From: Burkholderiales bacterium 8X
GTDB lineage: Bacteria; Pseudomonadota; Gammaproteobacteria; Burkholderiales; Burkholderiaceae_C
Direction: 5' to 3'
NCBI GenBank assembly: GCA_902506565.1
Contig: LR732703.1
Location: 1,136,525 to 1,200,524, forward strand
DNA length: 64,000 nucleotides
Below are positions 53,888 to 63,903 of this stretch, piece by piece. A program made the translations under genes and the position numbers. Under the pieces are notes generated by a model that worked only from the letters and a program-made list of their open reading frames with translations, ran no database searches and had not been told where the DNA came from. Positions within the stretch are counted from its first letter, which is position 1. Each line of letters begins with the position of its first letter.

Positions 53888-54925
53888 ATGTTCGTACTGG
53901 GAATCGAATCGTCTTGCGACGAGACCGGCGTGGCGCTCGTCGAGACGGCGGGTGGCGGCCTGCCGCGGCTCCTCGCGCACGCCCTGCACAGCCAGATCGC
54001 CATGCACCAGGACTATGGCGGCGTGGTGCCGGAACTCGCGAGCCGCGACCACATCCGGCGCGTGTTGCCGCTGGCGCGAGCGGTGTTCGACGAGGCGGGG
54101 AGAACGCTCGCCGATGTCGACGTGGTGGCCTATACGCGAGGACCGGGCCTTGCCGGCGCGCTGCTGGTCGGTGCCGGCGTTGCCTGTGCGCTCGGCGCGG
54201 CGCTCTCGAAACCGGTGCTGGGCATCCATCACCTCGAAGGTCACTTGCTGTCGCCGTTCTTGAGCGCGGACGCGCCCGCATTCCCGTTCGTCGCCCTGCT
54301 GGTGTCGGGCGGCCACACGCAACTGATGCGGGTGGACGGCGTCGGCCGCTACGAGCTCCTGGGCGAGACGATCGACGACGCCGCCGGCGAAGCCTTCGAC
54401 AAGAGCGCCAAGCTGATGGGCTTGCCGTACCCCGGCGGTCCGTGGCTCGCGAAGCTGGCCGAAGGCGGCGACCCGGCCGCCTTCAAGCTGCCCCGGCCCT
54501 TGCTGCACAGCGGCGATCTCGACTTTTCGTTTGCCGGGCTCAAGACCGCCGTGCTGACCCAGGCACGGAAACTCGGCGACGAGCTCGAAACGCGCAAGGC
54601 CGATCTCGCCGCGTCCACGCAGGCGGCGATCGTCGAGGTGCTGCTGAAGAAGTCGCTCGCCGCGATCGAGCAGACGGGCCTCGATCGGCTGGTGGTCGCC
54701 GGCGGCGTCGGCGCCAACCGTTCGCTACGGCAGCAGTTGAACGCCGCGTGCAGCAGGAAGGGCGTGCGCGTGCACTACCCCGAACTGCATCTGTGTACCG
54801 ACAACGGCGCCATGATCGCGATGGCTGCCGCCATGCGCCTGCAGTCGGGCATCGAGCAGGCGAGCGAGCGCTACGCCTTCGACGTCAAGCCGCGATGGCC
54901 GCTGGCGTCGCTGGCGACGTCGTGA
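53888..54925 (+). CDS. tsaD: tRNA N6-threonylcarbamoyladenosine transferase TsaD
   Basis: A 345-residue ASKHA-fold enzyme that transfers threonylcarbamoyl to A37 of tRNAs reading ANN codons. It begins [19 protein letters not shown], has the metal-binding His pair in GIHHLEGH, then LVSGGHTQL and [16 protein letters not shown]. Start at 53888; the 14 residues of extra upstream frame are not family-like. It is divergent from nasR and runs convergently into a hydrolase gene, overlapping its 3' end by 41 bases. Confidence 0.96.
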   Translation: MFVLGIESSCDETGVALVETAGGGLPRLLAHALHSQIAMHQDYGGVVPELASRDHIRRVLPLARAVFDEAGRTLADVDVVAYTRGPGLAGALLVGAGVACALGAALSKPVLGIHHLEGHLLSPFLSADAPAFPFVALLVSGGHTQLMRVDGVGRYELLGETIDDAAGEAFDKSAKLMGLPYPGGPWLAKLAEGGDPAAFKLPRPLLHSGDLDFSFAGLKTAVLTQARKLGDELETRKADLAASTQAAIVEVLLKKSLAAIEQTGLDRLVVAGGVGANRSLRQQLNAACSRKGVRVHYPELHLCTDNGAMIAMAAAMRLQSGIEQASERYAFDVKPRWPLASLATS

Positions 54926-55640
54926 ACCTCGGGGCCTTCGGCGCTGGCAAAACCTCGACCGACGGACGGGTGACCGGGAGCGGCAGGCTGTCGAGCATGT
55001 CGCGCCACAGCCGCGACCACTGCGGCCAGTCGTGCCCGCCTTCGGTCGTGAAGGCGTGGCCTGCCGGCAGCGCGTCGGCCAGCAGCCCATGGTTCGGCGC
55101 AAACCGGTCCGAGAGGCCGTAGCCGAGGTAGAGCGGCGGCAAGCCACGTGCCGCGACCGGATCGGTGTAGCGCTGCAGCCAGGGCCAGAGCTTGCGGTCG
55201 ACTTCCTGGTCGGGCGGCGGGCCTTCCGGCGCTTTCCACCGACGCAAGCCGCCTGCCTTGATGATCTCCGCACCGACCGGGCGGCGGCCCAGATACGGCG
55301 CCAGAACCACGACACCGTCCACCAGGCCGGGATTCGCCAGTTCGTGGATCAGCGCACCAAAGCCGCCGATCGAGATGCCGACCAGCCAGATCTTCTGGTA
55401 GCCCAGCGCGCGATGCGGTTCGAGCACGTCCTGATGGAGGCGCTCGACGAAAGTCTGGTCGTAGTAATAAGAAACGTCCGCATCGACCAGCAAGGAGTCG
55501 GCGTCGACGCCATGTTCCTTCACGGCATCCACGAAGCCTTCGCGCTCGAACTCCTCCGGCTTCAGGAATGCGCCCGGCAAGAACACCAAAAGTGTTTCAG
55601 ATCGCGTGCGCCCGTTAACAAATCTCAAGTGCGTTTTCAT
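54885..55640 (-). CDS. alpha/beta hydrolase
   Basis: A 251-residue alpha/beta-hydrolase. The early oxyanion segment is [19 protein letters not shown]; the nucleophile elbow is VGISIGGFG with Ser90; an Asp candidate lies in YGLSDRFAP and the His is in [10 protein letters not shown]. This GISIGG elbow with a later GGHDW recalls esterase D-like carboxylesterases. No signal peptide. It starts at the edge of the lower-GC spacer, and its 3' end overlaps tsaD. Confidence 0.82.
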   Translation of the reverse strand: MKTHLRFVNGRTRSETLLVFLPGAFLKPEEFEREGFVDAVKEHGVDADSLLVDADVSYYYDQTFVERLHQDVLEPHRALGYQKIWLVGISIGGFGALIHELANPGLVDGVVVLAPYLGRRPVGAEIIKAGGLRRWKAPEGPPPDQEVDRKLWPWLQRYTDPVAARGLPPLYLGYGLSDRFAPNHGLLADALPAGHAFTTEGGHDWPQWSRLWRDMLDSLPLPVTRPSVEVLPAPKAPRFTTSPATPAAIAA

Positions 55641-56039
55641 ACCGCTTCGCTCAACGCCGGTTGCAGGTTCAAAAAATGAAACCGTGCGAACTTCACGCGC
55701 CAGTTAAGAAGAAAGCTAAACAAACGGCACCGTGTGTGACGTTCTACGCACAATTGTGGTTGAAAAAGTCCAAATGCCGGAAACAAAAAGTCACTGGCGT
55801 TTCTCGTTCATGGTCGCGATTGAAACAATATGCTTCATATTTGAAGCGCCCGATTTAGCTTTGTTAACTCGGATGAACCCGGGTGAAGGCAATGTCAACG
55901 CCAACGCTCGCAATGACGTAGCCGCGGTTTCCGGAAAGCTCGTGGATGGCCTGCACGCGTGCTCGTAAACTGCGCGGCCTTCTTCACTCCAGACGAGCAG
56001 ATGGCGCAGGCCGACGCCGTGCGCCATCGGTTCATTTCA
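55641..56039. other. lower-GC intergenic spacer with no convincing gene
   Basis: A 399-base gap between divergent genes, visibly richer in A and T than the rest of the window. Short reading frames here (about 60-80 codons, Lys/Arg-rich) lack ribosome sites and family resemblance. It contains a GCTTCA-TATT-TGAAGC palindrome (55832-55847) and a candidate promoter at 55841-55869 reading towards the binding-protein gene. Confidence 0.6.
55841..55869 (+). promoter_or_regulatory. candidate sigma-70 promoter for the binding-protein gene
   Basis: TTGAAG (55841-55846), 17 bases, TTAACT (55864-55869). The -35 box overlaps the right arm of the GCTTCA/TGAAGC palindrome at 55832-55847, which would suit a repressor or activator site. 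The leader to the ATG at 56040 would be about 165 bases. Confidence 0.4.
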
Positions 56040-57323
56040 ATGATTTCGAGGACTCTTCTCAAGCACCGACTTCGCTCGTGCATGGCCGGGCTGCTCGGCC
56101 TTGCGGCCGTGTTTCCGGCCCAGGCGCAGGCAGCGGCACCGCCGATTCGCCTCGCATTGGTGGAGACGATGAGCGGCTCGTTCGCCAACACCGGCGAGGC
56201 CGTATTTCGCAACCTGTTGTTCGCCGTCGACCGAGTCAACGCAAGGGGCGGGGTGAAGCTGCCCGATGGGCCTCGCCGGCTCGAGCTTGAACGCTACGAC
56301 AGCAAGGGCCAGAACGAAGAGGCCTTGTCGGCTTTGCGGGCTGCGATGGACGAGGGCGCCCGCATCGTCTTGCAAGGCAATTCGTCCGCCGTGGCGGCCG
56401 CACTGATCGATGCAATCGACAAGAACAACGAGCGCGATCCGACCCGACAAGTGTTGTTTCTGAACTACTCGGCGGTCGATCCGAGCCTCACCAACGAGCG
56501 CTGCAGCTTCTGGCACTTCCGCTTCGACGCGCATGCCGACATGCGGGTGTCAGCGCTGATGCAAGGCATCAAGGCGCATCGCGAGTTGAAGCAGGTCTAT
56601 CTGATCGGGCAGGACTACAGCTTCGGCCAGTCGGTGCTGCGCGAAGCCCAGCGCCAACTCGGCATCCTCCGGCCGGACATCGAGGTGGTCGGCAACGAAC
56701 TGCATCCGCTCGGCAAGGTCAAGGACTTCGCGCCCTATGCCAGCAAGATCCTCGCGAGCCGCGCGCAGGCGGTGATCACCGGCAACTGGGGCAACGACCT
56801 GACCCTGCTGGTCAAGTCGGCCCGCGAGGCGGGCTTTGCGGGCACCTTCTACACCTTCTACGGCAATGCGCTCGGCGCCCCGGCCGCCATCGGCGATGCC
56901 GGCATCGGCCGCGTGTTGGCGGTCGCCGACTGGTTGCCGAATGTCGCCACGCCTGAATCCGAAGCCTTCTACCAGGCGTTCCGCGCGCGTTTTCCGAAGC
57001 CAGCCGAAGACTATGTCCACCTGAGGATGCAAATGCTGGTCGAGGCGCTTGCCCGGTCGATCGAGAAAGCCGGCAGCGTCGATGCCAAGGCGGTCGCGCT
57101 GGCCCTCGAGAAGGCCGACGTGACCCTGGCCGGGCGCCGCGGACGCATGCGGGCCAGCGATCATCAGTTCCAGCAGCCGCTCACCGTCGGCATGATGGAT
57201 CGACAAGGCGCGCCCGGCGTCAAGTTCGATGTCGAAGGCTCCGGCTACGGCTTCCGGGTGGTGGATACGATCGCCGCCGAGCGCGCCGAGATGCCCACCA
57301 CCTGCAACATGCGCAGGCCCTGA
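56040..57323 (+). CDS. periplasmic binding protein, branched-chain amino acid type
   Basis: A 427-residue Peripla_BP_6 type receptor. The signal peptide (MISRTLLKHRLRSCMAGLLGLAAVFPAQAQA) ends with an AQA cleavage site. The mature part starts PPIRLALVETMSGSFANTGEAVFRNLLFAVDRVNARGG and contains QVYLIGQDYSFGQSVLREAQRQLG. I took ATG at 56040 because it gives a clean signal peptide, although no ribosome site is evident; ATG at 56001 or 55959 would add 13 or 27 residues. No permease or ATPase genes adjoin, so it is an orphan receptor. The downstream aminotransferase may be cotranscribed. Confidence 0.85.
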   Translation: MISRTLLKHRLRSCMAGLLGLAAVFPAQAQAAAPPIRLALVETMSGSFANTGEAVFRNLLFAVDRVNARGGVKLPDGPRRLELERYDSKGQNEEALSALRAAMDEGARIVLQGNSSAVAAALIDAIDKNNERDPTRQVLFLNYSAVDPSLTNERCSFWHFRFDAHADMRVSALMQGIKAHRELKQVYLIGQDYSFGQSVLREAQRQLGILRPDIEVVGNELHPLGKVKDFAPYASKILASRAQAVITGNWGNDLTLLVKSAREAGFAGTFYTFYGNALGAPAAIGDAGIGRVLAVADWLPNVATPESEAFYQAFRARFPKPAEDYVHLRMQMLVEALARSIEKAGSVDAKAVALALEKADVTLAGRRGRMRASDHQFQQPLTVGMMDRQGAPGVKFDVEGSGYGFRVVDTIAAERAEMPTTCNMRRP

Positions 57324-57354
57324 GACGATCCGTACCCCATCGAAAGACATCGCC

Positions 57355-58512
57355 ATGCGACAAGCCATCCAAGATCTCGCGGCTTCGAAGATTCGCGAAG
57401 TCGCCAACGCCGGCCTCGGTCGGGACGACGTCCTTGCCTTCTGGTTCGGCGAGAGCGACGAGGTCACGCCGGAAGCGATCCGGCAGGCCGCCATCGAGAG
57501 CCTGCAGCGCGGCGAGACGTTCTATGCCCACAACCTCGGCTTGCCGGCCCTGCGCGAAGCCATTGCCGGCTACATGAGCAGCCTGCATCCCGCAGTCGGC
57601 CCGGAACGGATCGCGGTGACTTCGGGCGGCGTCAACGCGCTGATGCTGGCGGTGCAGGCCCTGGTCGATGCCGGCGACGAGGTGGTGGCGATCACGCCGG
57701 TCTGGCCGAACCTCACCGCGCAGCCGGCCATCATGGGTGCGCGCGTGACTTGCCTTTCGCTGGTTCCGAAGGACGGGCGCTGGACGCTCGACCTCGACGC
57801 ACTCCGCAACGCCATCACGCCGGCCACCCGCTTGCTGATCGTCAATGCGCCGAACAACCCGACCGGCTGGACCCTGAGCCGCGACGAGCAGCAGCAGATC
57901 CTGGCGCATTGCCGCTCGACCGGCACCTGGATCCTCGCTGACGAGGTGTACGAGCGCCTTTATTACCTGCCGACCCCGAACGCTTGTGCGCCCAGCTTCC
58001 TCGATGTCGCGGCACCCGAGGACCGGTTGATCGTCGCGCACAGCTTCTCGAAGAGCTTCCTGATGACCGGCTGGCGGCTCGGCTGGCTGGTGCTGCCGGA
58101 GAAGCTCGTCGCGGACATGGGCAAGCTGATCGAGTTCAACACCTCCTGCACCAGCGTTTTCACGCAGCGAGCCGGGTTGGCGGCATTGGCGCACGAGGCC
58201 GAAATCACACCGCGGGTGGTGGCGCACCTCAAGCAGTGCCGCGACACGCTGGTTCCGCTCCTTGCGAAGTTGCCGCGGGTGCAGGTCGCCCCGGCGAACG
58301 GCGGCATGTACGCGTTCTTCAAGCTCGACGGCTTCGAGGACTCGCTGGACGTGGCCAAGCGACTGGTCGCCGAGGCGGGATTGGGACTTGCACCCGGCAA
58401 CGCCTTTGCGCCCGAAGCGCAGGGTTGGCTCCGGTGGTGCTTCGCTTCGAAGGACGCAAGCCGCCTGGAGGAGGGCGCAGCACGCCTCGGAAGGTGGCTG
58501 GCCGGTCACTGA
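57355..58512 (+). CDS. pyridoxal-phosphate aminotransferase, class I/II
   Basis: A 385-residue fold-type I aminotransferase. The aromatic/PLP region is [32 protein letters not shown] contains the conserved Asn; [10 protein letters not shown] supplies the Asp; and K233 in [16 protein letters not shown] is the Schiff-base lysine. Substrate is not fixed by sequence; aspartate, alanine or aromatic amino acids are possible. It follows the orphan amino-acid-type receptor by 31 bases, hinting at a shared uptake and transamination role. Confidence 0.9.
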   Translation: MRQAIQDLAASKIREVANAGLGRDDVLAFWFGESDEVTPEAIRQAAIESLQRGETFYAHNLGLPALREAIAGYMSSLHPAVGPERIAVTSGGVNALMLAVQALVDAGDEVVAITPVWPNLTAQPAIMGARVTCLSLVPKDGRWTLDLDALRNAITPATRLLIVNAPNNPTGWTLSRDEQQQILAHCRSTGTWILADEVYERLYYLPTPNACAPSFLDVAAPEDRLIVAHSFSKSFLMTGWRLGWLVLPEKLVADMGKLIEFNTSCTSVFTQRAGLAALAHEAEITPRVVAHLKQCRDTLVPLLAKLPRVQVAPANGGMYAFFKLDGFEDSLDVAKRLVAEAGLGLAPGNAFAPEAQGWLRWCFASKDASRLEEGAARLGRWLAGH

Positions 58513-58592
58513 GCGAGACTTCCGCCGAAGCCGGGGGGCACGGTCCGGAACCTGCCGTGTCCGACCGAGGCCTGGGGTTTTGCCCGGCGGCT

Positions 58593-58598
58593 ATACTC
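58593..58598 (+). promoter_or_regulatory. probable -10 box upstream of rpsO
   Basis: TATACT in a GC-rich setting, 84 bases ahead of the rpsO ATG. No good -35 box lies at the right distance, so the call rests on the -10 and on the expected need for an rpsO promoter after the aminotransferase stop. Confidence 0.4.
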
Positions 58599-58681
58599 CC
58601 CTGCTTTGCCGAAAGGCGCACGGTGCGTGCAGTTCCAGCGCACACCGCAAGTCAAACTACCCGGAACGAAGGAAATTTCGA

Positions 58682-58948
58682 ATGATCGCAGCCTCCATCA
58701 AGGCCGAAGTCGTCAAAGACAACGCCCGCGCCGCCAACGACACCGGCAGCCCTGAAGTGCAAGTCGCGCTTCTCACTGCCCGCATCAACGAACTCACCCC
58801 CCACTTCAAGACTCACGCCAAGGACCATCATGGTCGGCGTGGTCTGCTGCGCATGGTGAGCCGCCGCCGCAAGCTCCTTGACTACCTCAAGGCCAAGGAT
58901 GCCGACCGTTACACCGCGCTGATCGCCAAGCTGGGTCTGCGCAAGTAA
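58682..58948 (+). CDS. rpsO: 30S ribosomal protein S15
   Basis: An 88-residue ribosomal protein binding the central domain of 16S rRNA. Core motifs are [56 protein letters not shown] precedes the ATG. It is followed by an intrinsic terminator and then pnp, the conserved rpsO-pnp order. Confidence 0.97.
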   Translation: MIAASIKAEVVKDNARAANDTGSPEVQVALLTARINELTPHFKTHAKDHHGRRGLLRMVSRRRKLLDYLKAKDADRYTALIAKLGLRK

Positions 58949-58966
58949 ACCCGAATCGCATGCAAG

Positions 58967-59003
58967 AAACGCCTGGGTTAGTCCGCTAGCTCAGGCGTTT
59001 TTT
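58967..59003 (+). terminator. rpsO terminator
   Basis: Stem formed by AAACGCCTGGG and CTCAGGCGTTT with a 12-base loop, running into TTTTTT at 58998-59003. It follows the rpsO stop by about 20 bases and separates rpsO from the pnp leader. Confidence 0.8.
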
Positions 59004-59045
59004 ACTTCGCGAATCGTTTCAGGAACGCCCGACAGAGCGAAGCTG

Positions 59046-59107
59046 TGTCATTCCATCGAAGTTCTCGGCCGCAGCGCGGCATGCCGAAGAGTCTCGCTGG
59101 AATGGCA
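59046..59107 (+). promoter_or_regulatory. pnp leader hairpin
   Basis: TGTCATTCCA (59046-59055) pairs with TGGAATGGCA (59098-59107) with one G-U pair. CGA/TCG and CGGC/GCCG pairs extend the stem inward. It ends about 82 bases before the pnp start. In E. coli the pnp leader forms a comparable stem that RNase III cuts and PNPase then degrades, giving autoregulation. By analogy this may do the same; that is inference. Confidence 0.5.
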
Positions 59108-59189
59108 TCGTGTTCTGGAAAGCGTTCGAGCCCGTGGAGCCCGCCTGTCGGGTTGCCGCGCACGTCAAAAAACTTCAGGAGCTGAGAAC

Positions 59190-61580
59190 ATGAGCCTCTT
59201 CAACAAAGTCACCAAGAGCTTCCAGTGGGGCGACAAGACCGTCGTCATGGAAACCGGCGAAATCGCCCGCCAGGCCAGCGGCGCAGTCATCGTCGACATT
59301 GACGGCACCGTCATCCTCGCGACGGTCGTCGCTTCCAAGTCGGCCAAGCCCGGGCAGGATTTCTTCCCGCTCACGGTCGACTACATCGAGAAGACCTATG
59401 CCGCCGGCAAGATCCCCGGCAGCTTCTTCAAGCGCGAAGCCAAGCCGAGCGAACACGAAACCCTCACCTCGCGCCTGATCGACCGGCCGATTCGTCCGCT
59501 CTTCCCCGAAGGCTTCCTGAACGAGGTGCACGTGGTCATCCACACGCTCTCGCTCAACCCCGAGGTCGATGCCGACATCGCTGCCATGCTCGGCACCAGC
59601 GCCGCGCTTTCGATTTCCGGCATTCCGTTCAGCGGCCCGATCGGCGCCGCCCGCGTCGGCTACATCAATGGCCAGTACGTGCTTAACCCGGGCCAGACCG
59701 CGCGCAAGGAATCGCAGATGGACCTGGTCGTCGCCGGCACCGAAGCTGCCGTGCTGATGGTCGAATCCGAAGCCCAGCAACTGAGCGAAGAAGTGATGCT
59801 CGGCGGCGTGGTGTTCGGCCACGAGCAAGCCAACATCGCAATCAACGCCATCCACGAACTGGTGCGCGACGCCGGCAAGCCGGTCTGGGACTGGCAGCCC
59901 GCCGCCAAGGACGAGCCCTTCATCGCCAAGGTCAGCGGCCTGGCCGATGAAAAGCTCCGCGCCGCCTACCAGATCCGCAGCAAGCAAGGCCGCACCCAGG
60001 CACTTCGCGAAGCCAACGCCTCGGTCATGGCCGCTTTGAAGGAAGAGGGCGCTGCCTTCGACACCGGCAAGGTCAACGACCTGCTGTTCGAGATCGAGGC
60101 CAAGATCGTTCGCGGCCAGATCCTTTCGGGCGAGCCGCGCATCGATGGTCGCGACACCCGGACCGTGCGCCCGATCGAGATCCGCAACAGCGTTCTGCCG
60201 CGCACCCATGGCTCGGCACTCTTCACGCGCGGCGAGACGCAGGCCCTGGTCGTCACCACGCTCGGCACCGAGCGCGATGCCCAGCGCATCGACGCATTGG
60301 CCGGCGAGTACGAAGACCGCTTCCTCTTCCACTACAACATGCCTCCCTTCGCCACCGGCGAAGTCGGTCGCATGGGTTCGACCAAGCGGCGCGAGGTCGG
60401 CCACGGTCGCCTCGCCAAGCGCGCGCTGGTCGCCTGCTTGCCGAGCAAGGAAGAGTTTCCGTACACGATCCGCGTGGTGAGCGAAATCACCGAATCGAAC
60501 GGCTCCTCGTCGATGGCTTCGGTCTGCGGCGGCTGCCTGTCGATGATGGATGCGGGCGTGCCGATGAAGGCGCACGTCGCCGGCATCGCCATGGGCCTCA
60601 TCAAGGAAGGCAACAAGTTCGCGGTGCTGACCGACATCCTGGGCGACGAGGATCATCTCGGCGACATGGACTTCAAGGTGGCCGGCACCACGAGCGGCAT
60701 CACCGCCTTGCAGATGGACATCAAGATCCAGGGCATCACCAAGGAAATCATGCAGGTCGCATTGGCGCAGGCCAAGGAAGCGCGCATGCACATCCTCGGC
60801 AAGATGCAGGAAGCCATGGGCGAGGCCAAGGCCGAGGTCTCGAACTTCGCGCCCCGCCTCTTCACCATGAAGATCAATCCAGAGAAGATCCGCGACGTGA
60901 TCGGCAAGGGCGGCTCGGTGATTCGCGCCCTGACCGAAGAAACCGGCTGCCAGATCAACATCGACGAAGACGGCACGATCACGATCGCCTCGACCGACCC
61001 CGAGAAGGCCGATGCCGCCAAGAAGCGCATCGAGCAGATCACGGCCGAGGTCGAGATCGGCAAGATCTACGAAGGCCCGGTCACCAAGATCCTCGACTTC
61101 GGCGCGCTCATCAACCTGCTGCCCGGCAAGGACGGCTTGCTGCACATCAGTCAGATCGCGCACGAGCGGGTCGAGAAGGTTACCGACTACCTGAGCGAAG
61201 GCCAGCTGGTGAAGGTCAAGGTGCTCGAGACCGACGACAAGGGCCGCGTCAAGCTGTCGATGAAGGCGTTGAGCGAACGTCCGGCAGGCATGGAGTTCAA
61301 CGACCGTCCGCCGCGTGAAGACCGCGGCGAGCGCCGCGAGCGGCCTGACCGCGGCGATCGAGGCGATCGAGGCGGCGACCGTGGTGACCGCGGCATGGAA
61401 CGTGGTGGCGAGCGCGGCGGCGATCGTCCGCCCCGTGCAGAACGCCCGCCGCGCTTCGAGAACAACGAGCGCAACGACCAGCCGGCAGAGCAGGGCTCGC
61501 TCGGCGACCGTCCGCAGGACGGTGGCAACAACGGCAACGGCAACGGCAACGGCGGCAACGGCGGCGATCGTCCGTTCTGA
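59190..61580 (+). CDS. pnp: polyribonucleotide nucleotidyltransferase (PNPase)
   Basis: A 796-residue 3'-to-5' phosphorolytic exoribonuclease. Two RNase PH-like halves are present: the first with [19 protein letters not shown]; the second with [28 protein letters not shown] and [26 protein letters not shown] domain ([21 protein letters not shown]) and an S1 domain ([33 protein letters not shown]) follow. The last 95 or so residues (from about 700) are a repetitive Arg/Gly/Asp/Glu-rich tail that ends in a Gly-Asn run; most PNPases end near residue 710. AGGAG precedes the ATG at the usual distance. Confidence 0.96.
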   Translation: MSLFNKVTKSFQWGDKTVVMETGEIARQASGAVIVDIDGTVILATVVASKSAKPGQDFFPLTVDYIEKTYAAGKIPGSFFKREAKPSEHETLTSRLIDRPIRPLFPEGFLNEVHVVIHTLSLNPEVDADIAAMLGTSAALSISGIPFSGPIGAARVGYINGQYVLNPGQTARKESQMDLVVAGTEAAVLMVESEAQQLSEEVMLGGVVFGHEQANIAINAIHELVRDAGKPVWDWQPAAKDEPFIAKVSGLADEKLRAAYQIRSKQGRTQALREANASVMAALKEEGAAFDTGKVNDLLFEIEAKIVRGQILSGEPRIDGRDTRTVRPIEIRNSVLPRTHGSALFTRGETQALVVTTLGTERDAQRIDALAGEYEDRFLFHYNMPPFATGEVGRMGSTKRREVGHGRLAKRALVACLPSKEEFPYTIRVVSEITESNGSSSMASVCGGCLSMMDAGVPMKAHVAGIAMGLIKEGNKFAVLTDILGDEDHLGDMDFKVAGTTSGITALQMDIKIQGITKEIMQVALAQAKEARMHILGKMQEAMGEAKAEVSNFAPRLFTMKINPEKIRDVIGKGGSVIRALTEETGCQINIDEDGTITIASTDPEKADAAKKRIEQITAEVEIGKIYEGPVTKILDFGALINLLPGKDGLLHISQIAHERVEKVTDYLSEGQLVKVKVLETDDKGRVKLSMKALSERPAGMEFNDRPPREDRGERRERPDRGDRGDRGGDRGDRGMERGGERGGDRPPRAERPPRFENNERNDQPAEQGSLGDRPQDGGNNGNGNGNGGNGGDRPF

Positions 61581-61681
61581 TGGCGCGACTGGCGACGACG
61601 CTTCTGCGATGTCGCCGTCGCGCTTTCGACCTTCATCCACTTTCACGCCGCTCGACGCGGCCGTGACGAGGCGAAGATTCC

Positions 61682-62677
61682 ATGAAAGCCATTGAAATCA
61701 GTTCGTACGGCGCACCGGAAGTGCTGCGCCTGGCAGAGCGTCCGGACCCGACGCCGGCAGCCGGCGAATTGCTGATCCGCGTCGCGGCGAGCGGCATCAA
61801 TCGCCCGGACGTGCTGCAGCGGACCGGCAATTACCCCGTTCCCCCGGGCGCTTCCGACCTGCCCGGCCTCGAAGTCGCGGGCGAGATCGTGTCCGGCGAC
61901 GGGGCCGCGATGGCAGCAGCCGGCCTGGCGATCGGCGACCATGTCTGTGCCCTCGTGGCTGGCGGCGGCTATGCGCAGCTTTGCGTGGCGCCGGTCGGGC
62001 AATGCCTGCCGGTACCCAAGGGCTGGACCGACGCCGATGCGGCGACGCTGCCCGAGACCTTCTTCACCGTCTGGAGCAACGTGTTCGACCGGGCGCGCCT
62101 CGCAAGTGGCGAAACGCTCCTGATCCAGGGCGGCACCAGCGGCATCGGCGTGACCGCGATACAGCTCGCCAAGGCGTTCGGCGCCCGGGTGATCGCCACG
62201 GCCGGCAGCGACTCGAAATGCGATGCGTGCATCGCGCTGGGCGCCGATCACGCGATCAACTACAAGACCTCCGACTTCGTGCGCGAGGTCGAGCGGCTGA
62301 CCGGCGGGAAGGGCGTCGATGTCGTGCTTGACATGGTGGCCGGCAGCTACGTGGCGCGCGAGATCGAATGCCTCGCCGAAGACGGGCGGTTGGTGATCAT
62401 TGCCGTGCAAGGCGGCACCAAGGCCGAGTTCAACGCCGGCATGGTGCTGCGCAAGCGGCTGACCGTCACCGGTTCGACCCTCCGGCCTCGGCCGATCACC
62501 TTCAAGGCGGCGATCGCGAAGTCGCTGCGGGACAAGGTGTGGCCAGTGCTCGAACGGAAGACGGTGAAGCCCGTCGTCCACAGCACGTTCGCAGCCCTGG
62601 AGCCCGGCGCCGCAGCCGAGGCGCACACCCTGATGGAAAGCAACCAGCACATCGGCAAGATCGTGCTGACATGGTGA
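61682..62677 (+). CDS. NAD(P)H-quinone oxidoreductase, PIG3/Qor type
   Basis: A 331-residue medium-chain dehydrogenase/reductase. It starts MKAIEISSYGAPEVLRLAERPDP, has ASGINRPDVLQRTGNYPVPPGASDLPGLEVAG, and the nucleotide-binding stretch LIQGGTSGIGVTAIQLAKAFGARVIATAGSDSK. There is no catalytic-zinc Cys/His set, in line with the quinone reductase group. It sits between pnp and tpiA on the same strand, with a 10-base gap to tpiA, and is probably cotranscribed with it. Confidence 0.9.
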   Translation: MKAIEISSYGAPEVLRLAERPDPTPAAGELLIRVAASGINRPDVLQRTGNYPVPPGASDLPGLEVAGEIVSGDGAAMAAAGLAIGDHVCALVAGGGYAQLCVAPVGQCLPVPKGWTDADAATLPETFFTVWSNVFDRARLASGETLLIQGGTSGIGVTAIQLAKAFGARVIATAGSDSKCDACIALGADHAINYKTSDFVREVERLTGGKGVDVVLDMVAGSYVAREIECLAEDGRLVIIAVQGGTKAEFNAGMVLRKRLTVTGSTLRPRPITFKAAIAKSLRDKVWPVLERKTVKPVVHSTFAALEPGAAAEAHTLMESNQHIGKIVLTW

Positions 62678-62687
62678 GCGAGACCTC

Positions 62688-63437
62688 ATGACCAAGAAGA
62701 ACCTGATCGTCGGCAACTGGAAGATGAATGGCGGCCTGCAAGGCAACCAGGCACTGGTCCAGGCGCTGCTGCAAGCGGTCGGCCAACCCGCCTGCGACGT
62801 CGCGGTCTGTGCGCCGGCTCCTTATCTGGCGCAACTCCAGGCACTGCTTGCAGCTTCGCCGATCGCGCTGGGCGCGCAAGACGTATCGGCTCATGCGCAG
62901 GGTGCTTTCACCGGCGAGCAGTCCGCGGCCATGCTGAAGGAGTTCGGCGTCCGGTACGCGATCGTCGGCCATTCGGAGCGCCGTCAATATCACCGCGAAA
63001 CCGACGAAACCGTGGCGGCCAAGACGGCGGCCGCCTTGTCGCAAGGCATCACACCGATCGTGTGTGTCGGCGAGACCCTGGCGGAGCGCGAAGCCGGTCA
63101 GACCCACGACGTGGTGAAGCGGCAGTTGGCTGCCGTCATTCATGTCAATGGCCACTGCATCAGCGAGATCGTGGTCGCCTACGAACCCGTGTGGGCCATC
63201 GGTACCGGCAAGACCGCTTCGCCCGAGCAGGCGCAATCGGTCCATGCACTGCTGCGTGCCCAGCTTCATCATGCGGCCAGCGAGCATGCGGCCGGCATCC
63301 GTCTGCTATATGGGGGCAGCATGAACGCGGCCAACGCAGCCGAGCTGCTCGCGCAACCCGACATCGACGGCGGCCTGATCGGCGGCGCCTCTCTGAAGGC
63401 GCCCGACTTCCTGCAAATCATTTCCGCGGCCGCTTGA
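62688..63437 (+). CDS. tpiA: triosephosphate isomerase
   Basis: A 249-residue TIM barrel that interconverts glyceraldehyde 3-phosphate and dihydroxyacetone phosphate. The N-terminal VGNWKMNG contains the catalytic Lys. YAIVGHSERRQYH carries the catalytic His, and VVAYEPVWAIGTGKTASPEQ the catalytic Glu followed by the flexible phosphate loop. LLYGGSMNAANAAELL closes the phosphate site. Length and motifs are complete. Confidence 0.97.
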   Translation: MTKKNLIVGNWKMNGGLQGNQALVQALLQAVGQPACDVAVCAPAPYLAQLQALLAASPIALGAQDVSAHAQGAFTGEQSAAMLKEFGVRYAIVGHSERRQYHRETDETVAAKTAAALSQGITPIVCVGETLAEREAGQTHDVVKRQLAAVIHVNGHCISEIVVAYEPVWAIGTGKTASPEQAQSVHALLRAQLHHAASEHAAGIRLLYGGSMNAANAAELLAQPDIDGGLIGGASLKAPDFLQIISAAA

Positions 63438-63474
63438 AATCGGCTGCTGCGACCTCTCTTTGGAGCTTTGACCT

Positions 63475-63903
63475 ATGAACCTGATCCTCAATCTTCTCGT
63501 CGGCGTGCAGATGCTTTCTGCGCTGTCCATGATCGGGCTGATCCTGATCCAGCACGGCAAGGGCGCGGACATGGGCGCCGCCTTCGGCAGCGGCAGCGCC
63601 GGCAGTCTTTTCGGGGCCAGCGGCAGCGCAAACTTCTTGTCGCGCACGACGGCAGGATTGGCGGCGGTGTTCTTCGTCTGCACCTTGCTGCTCGCGTACT
63701 TTAGCCATGCACGGCCGGCGGGCGGCGGCAGCTTGCTCGAACGCGCCACTTCCGGCGCGGTGGTGCCGGCACCGGCACCCGTGCCGACCGGTCCTGCATC
63801 GCAGATCCCGACGGGCAACACGCCGGTCGCGCCCGTGCCGAACTCAGCAGCGCCGACGCCTGCCACGCCGGCATCCGGTGCAGCGCAGATCCCTGCGAAG
63901 TAA
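63475..63903 (+). CDS. secG: preprotein translocase subunit SecG
   Basis: A 142-residue small subunit of the SecYEG channel. Two membrane helices (about 3-23 and 53-75) flank the conserved cytoplasmic loop IQHGKGADMGAAFGSGSAGSLFGASGSANFLSRTTA. The periplasm-facing C-terminal tail of about 65 residues is Pro/Ala/Thr-rich and of low complexity, as is common in this group. TTTGGAG precedes the ATG. The tpiA-secG order is conserved in beta- and gammaproteobacteria. Confidence 0.95.
   Translation: MNLILNLLVGVQMLSALSMIGLILIQHGKGADMGAAFGSGSAGSLFGASGSANFLSRTTAGLAAVFFVCTLLLAYFSHARPAGGGSLLERATSGAVVPAPAPVPTGPASQIPTGNTPVAPVPNSAAPTPATPASGAAQIPAK

Noticed and set aside
55661..55968. Lys/Arg-rich small reading frames in the AT-richer spacer
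   Set aside because: No ribosome site, no recognisable family, overlapping frames; not enough support for a gene.
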